Assembly: GCA_905233785.1 (NCBI GenBank)
Contig: CAJOCV010000062.1
Location: forward strand, 1 to 15,674
Origin: an uncultured Oscillospiraceae bacterium
GTDB taxonomy: Bacteria; Bacillota; Clostridia; Oscillospirales; Oscillospiraceae
Direction of reading: 5' to 3'
Length of the DNA stretch: 15,674 nucleotides
In this document: positions 14,257-15,674 of the stretch, in pieces
Numbering within the stretch: the first letter of the stretch is position 1
Layout: each line of letters starts with the position of its first letter
The notes under the pieces: generated by a model
The model's database searches: none
Told to the model about the DNA's origin: nothing
What the model saw: the letters and a program-made list of their open reading frames with translations, nothing else
Position numbers and translations under genes: made by a program

Positions 14257-15674
14257 CGCAGCAGCTGCGCAAACTCGTCCTCGGAAAGGACGGGGACGCC
14301 GAGGCTCTGCGCCTTGGTGAGCTTACTGCCGGCGTTCTCGCCCGCCACGACATAGCTTGTCTTCTTCGACACCGAGGAGCTGGTTTTGCCGCCGAAGCTC
14401 TCGATGAGCGCGGAGGCCTCGTCCCTTGTAAATTTCTGCAAAGCGCCCGTGAGCACGAAGGTCAGATTCGCAAAGCGATCGTCCTTCTTCTCCTCATGGG
14501 AGGAGAAGTCCACGCCTGCCTCGCGCAGCAGGCGGATCTGATGCTGACTTTGGGGCTTCTGGAACCATTCGGTCAGAAAGCCCGCTGTGATCGCGCCGAT
14601 GTCTGGCAGCCTCGTCAACTCCTCCGTGTCGGCCGCCGTCAGCGCGTCCAGATCGGGATAATGTGACGCCAGCACCTTTGCGGCCTTCTGCCCCACCTGG
14701 CGGATGCCGAAGGCGCACAGCAGCCGCGCAAGACCGGCCTCCCGGCTCTTGTCGATGGCGGCAATCAGCTTCTGCGCCGATTTGTCCCCCATGCGCTCCA
14801 ACGCCGCCACGTCCTCGGCCTTGAGGGAATAGAGGTCGGCCGGGGTTTTTACAAGCCCTGCGTTAACAAGGCTCTCGCACACGGAGAGGCCGAGACCTTC
14901 GATGTCCATCGCCTCGCGCGAGGCAAAATGCGCGATGTTGCGAAGCCTCTGGGCGGGACACTCGGGGCTTGTGCAGCGCAGCGCCGCCCCGTCCGGATCG
15001 CGCACCACGGGCGAGCCGCACTCCGGGCAAAGACTGGGCATCGCAAAGGGCACAGTACCCTCCGGTCGCTTTGCCTTGTTGACCGAGAGCACCTCGGGAA
15101 TGATTTCGCCCGCCTTTTGCAGCAGCACCGTGTCCCCGATGCGAAGATCCAGGCGGTCGATGTTGTCCTGGTTGTGAAGCGTCGCGGCGGAGACCGTCGT
15201 CCCCGCGAGTCTTACCGGCTCCACGATCACCTTCGGCGTCAGGACGCCGGTGCGCCCGACCTGCACCACAATGTCCAGCACGCGGCTCTCCTTTTTCTCG
15301 GGCGGATACTTGAAGGCCACCGCCCAACGCGGCGCCTTGGCGGTGCTGCCGAGGGTCTGGCGCTGACTCAGGCGGTTGATTTTGATGACCGCGCCGTCCA
15401 TGTCAAAGGGCAGCTCGTCCCGGTGCTCGCCCAGCCACTCGATGCGCTCCACACAGTCCTCGATGTTGTCATATCGCTGATAGCTCACGACGGGAAAGCC
15501 CATGGCGCGCATGGCATCCAGGGTCTGGGCGTGAGTCTCATAGCCCCCGTCGGACGAATACTGCAGGTTAAAGCAGAGAATATCCAACTTGCGGGAGGCC
15601 GCGACTTTGGGATCAAGCTGGCGCATGGAGCCCGCCGCCGCGTTGCGGGGATTGGCGAGAAGCTGCTCGCCGCG
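14253..15674 (-). CDS. ligA: NAD-dependent DNA ligase (N-terminus cut by window edge)
   Basis: LigA seals nicks in duplex DNA using NAD+ and is essential for replication and repair. The visible 473 residues begin inside the adenylation domain (RGEQLLANPRNAAAGSMRQL), so about 190-200 N-terminal residues, including the adenylated Lys, lie outside the window. Present in order are the rest of the nucleotidyltransferase domain (DGAVIKIN, PRWAVAFKYPPE), the OB domain (VGRTGVLTPKVIVEPV, GDTVLLQKAGEIIPEV), the four-Cys zinc finger (CPECGSP then CTSPECP), helix-hairpin-helix repeats (about LERMGDKSAQKLI and FGIRQVGQKAAKVLA), and a terminal BRCT domain (LTFVLTGALQKFTRDEASAL to the end). It leads the vanZ-like/ATPase-like/HAD/MATE group; its stop overlaps the vanZ-like start. 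Confidence 0.98.
   Translation of the reverse strand, partial: RGEQLLANPRNAAAGSMRQLDPKVAASRKLDILCFNLQYSSDGGYETHAQTLDAMRAMGFPVVSYQRYDNIEDCVERIEWLGEHRDELPFDMDGAVIKINRLSQRQTLGSTAKAPRWAVAFKYPPEKKESRVLDIVVQVGRTGVLTPKVIVEPVRLAGTTVSAATLHNQDNIDRLDLRIGDTVLLQKAGEIIPEVLSVNKAKRPEGTVPFAMPSLCPECGSPVVRDPDGAALRCTSPECPAQRLRNIAHFASREAMDIEGLGLSVCESLVNAGLVKTPADLYSLKAEDVAALERMGDKSAQKLIAAIDKSREAGLARLLCAFGIRQVGQKAAKVLASHYPDLDALTAADTEELTRLPDIGAITAGFLTEWFQKPQSQHQIRLLREAGVDFSSHEEKKDDRFANLTFVLTGALQKFTRDEASALIESFGGKTSSSVSKKTSYVVAGENAGSKLTKAQSLGVPVLSEDEFAQLLR

Overview
The window is 15.7 kb of dense, GC-rich bacterial chromosome in which every gene but one lies on the minus strand. A complete spoIIIAA-AH set marks the organism as an endospore-forming Firmicute. 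The high GC content, short spacers, frequent stop/start overlaps, GTG/TTG starts and the Asp23-nusB-xseAB-ispA-dxs neighbourhood suggest a Clostridia member, most likely of the Oscillospiraceae/Oscillospirales. That placement is inference; there is no rRNA gene or species marker here.

Layout from the right end, in the direction of minus-strand transcription. (1) 15674-9842 is one tightly packed, apparently co-transcribed group: ligA (5' end cut by the window edge), a VanZ-like membrane protein, a P1B-type ATPase homologue, a HAD-IB phosphatase and a MATE transporter. The genes are joined by ATGA overlaps, a 40-nt overlap or a 1-nt gap. The ATPase is the most unusual gene: its phosphorylation-site Asp is Gly, CPC is SPS, HP is NP and TGES is TGDS, although the reading frame is intact. 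(2) 9843-9678 is a short convergent spacer holding an imperfect inverted repeat of about 120 bp. (3) 9201-9677 is the only plus-strand gene, a three-helix membrane protein of unknown function. It is read from a strong SigA-type promoter that abuts a SigE-like promoter facing the other way. (4) 9089-4682 is the sporulation operon spoIIIAA-AB-AC-AD-AE-AF-AG-AH, which builds the mother-cell half of the feeding-tube channel between mother cell and forespore. It ends at a rho-independent terminator. SpoIIIAG is very short and appears to lack the insertion that forms the beta-triangle ring in B. subtilis. (5) 4544-1 is a housekeeping operon: an Asp23/YqhY-like gene, nusB, xseA, xseB, ispA and dxs (3' end cut by the window edge). 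Its promoter has a near-perfect 10-bp inverted repeat straddling the -10 element.

The spoIIIA-yqhY-nusB-xseAB-ispA-dxs order follows B. subtilis, except that accB, accC and folD are absent. IspA and Dxs together supply farnesyl diphosphate through the MEP pathway, XseA and XseB form exonuclease VII, and NusB serves rRNA antitermination. No tRNA, rRNA, CRISPR array, prophage or transposase gene was seen, and no gene-free stretch exceeds about 165 bp.
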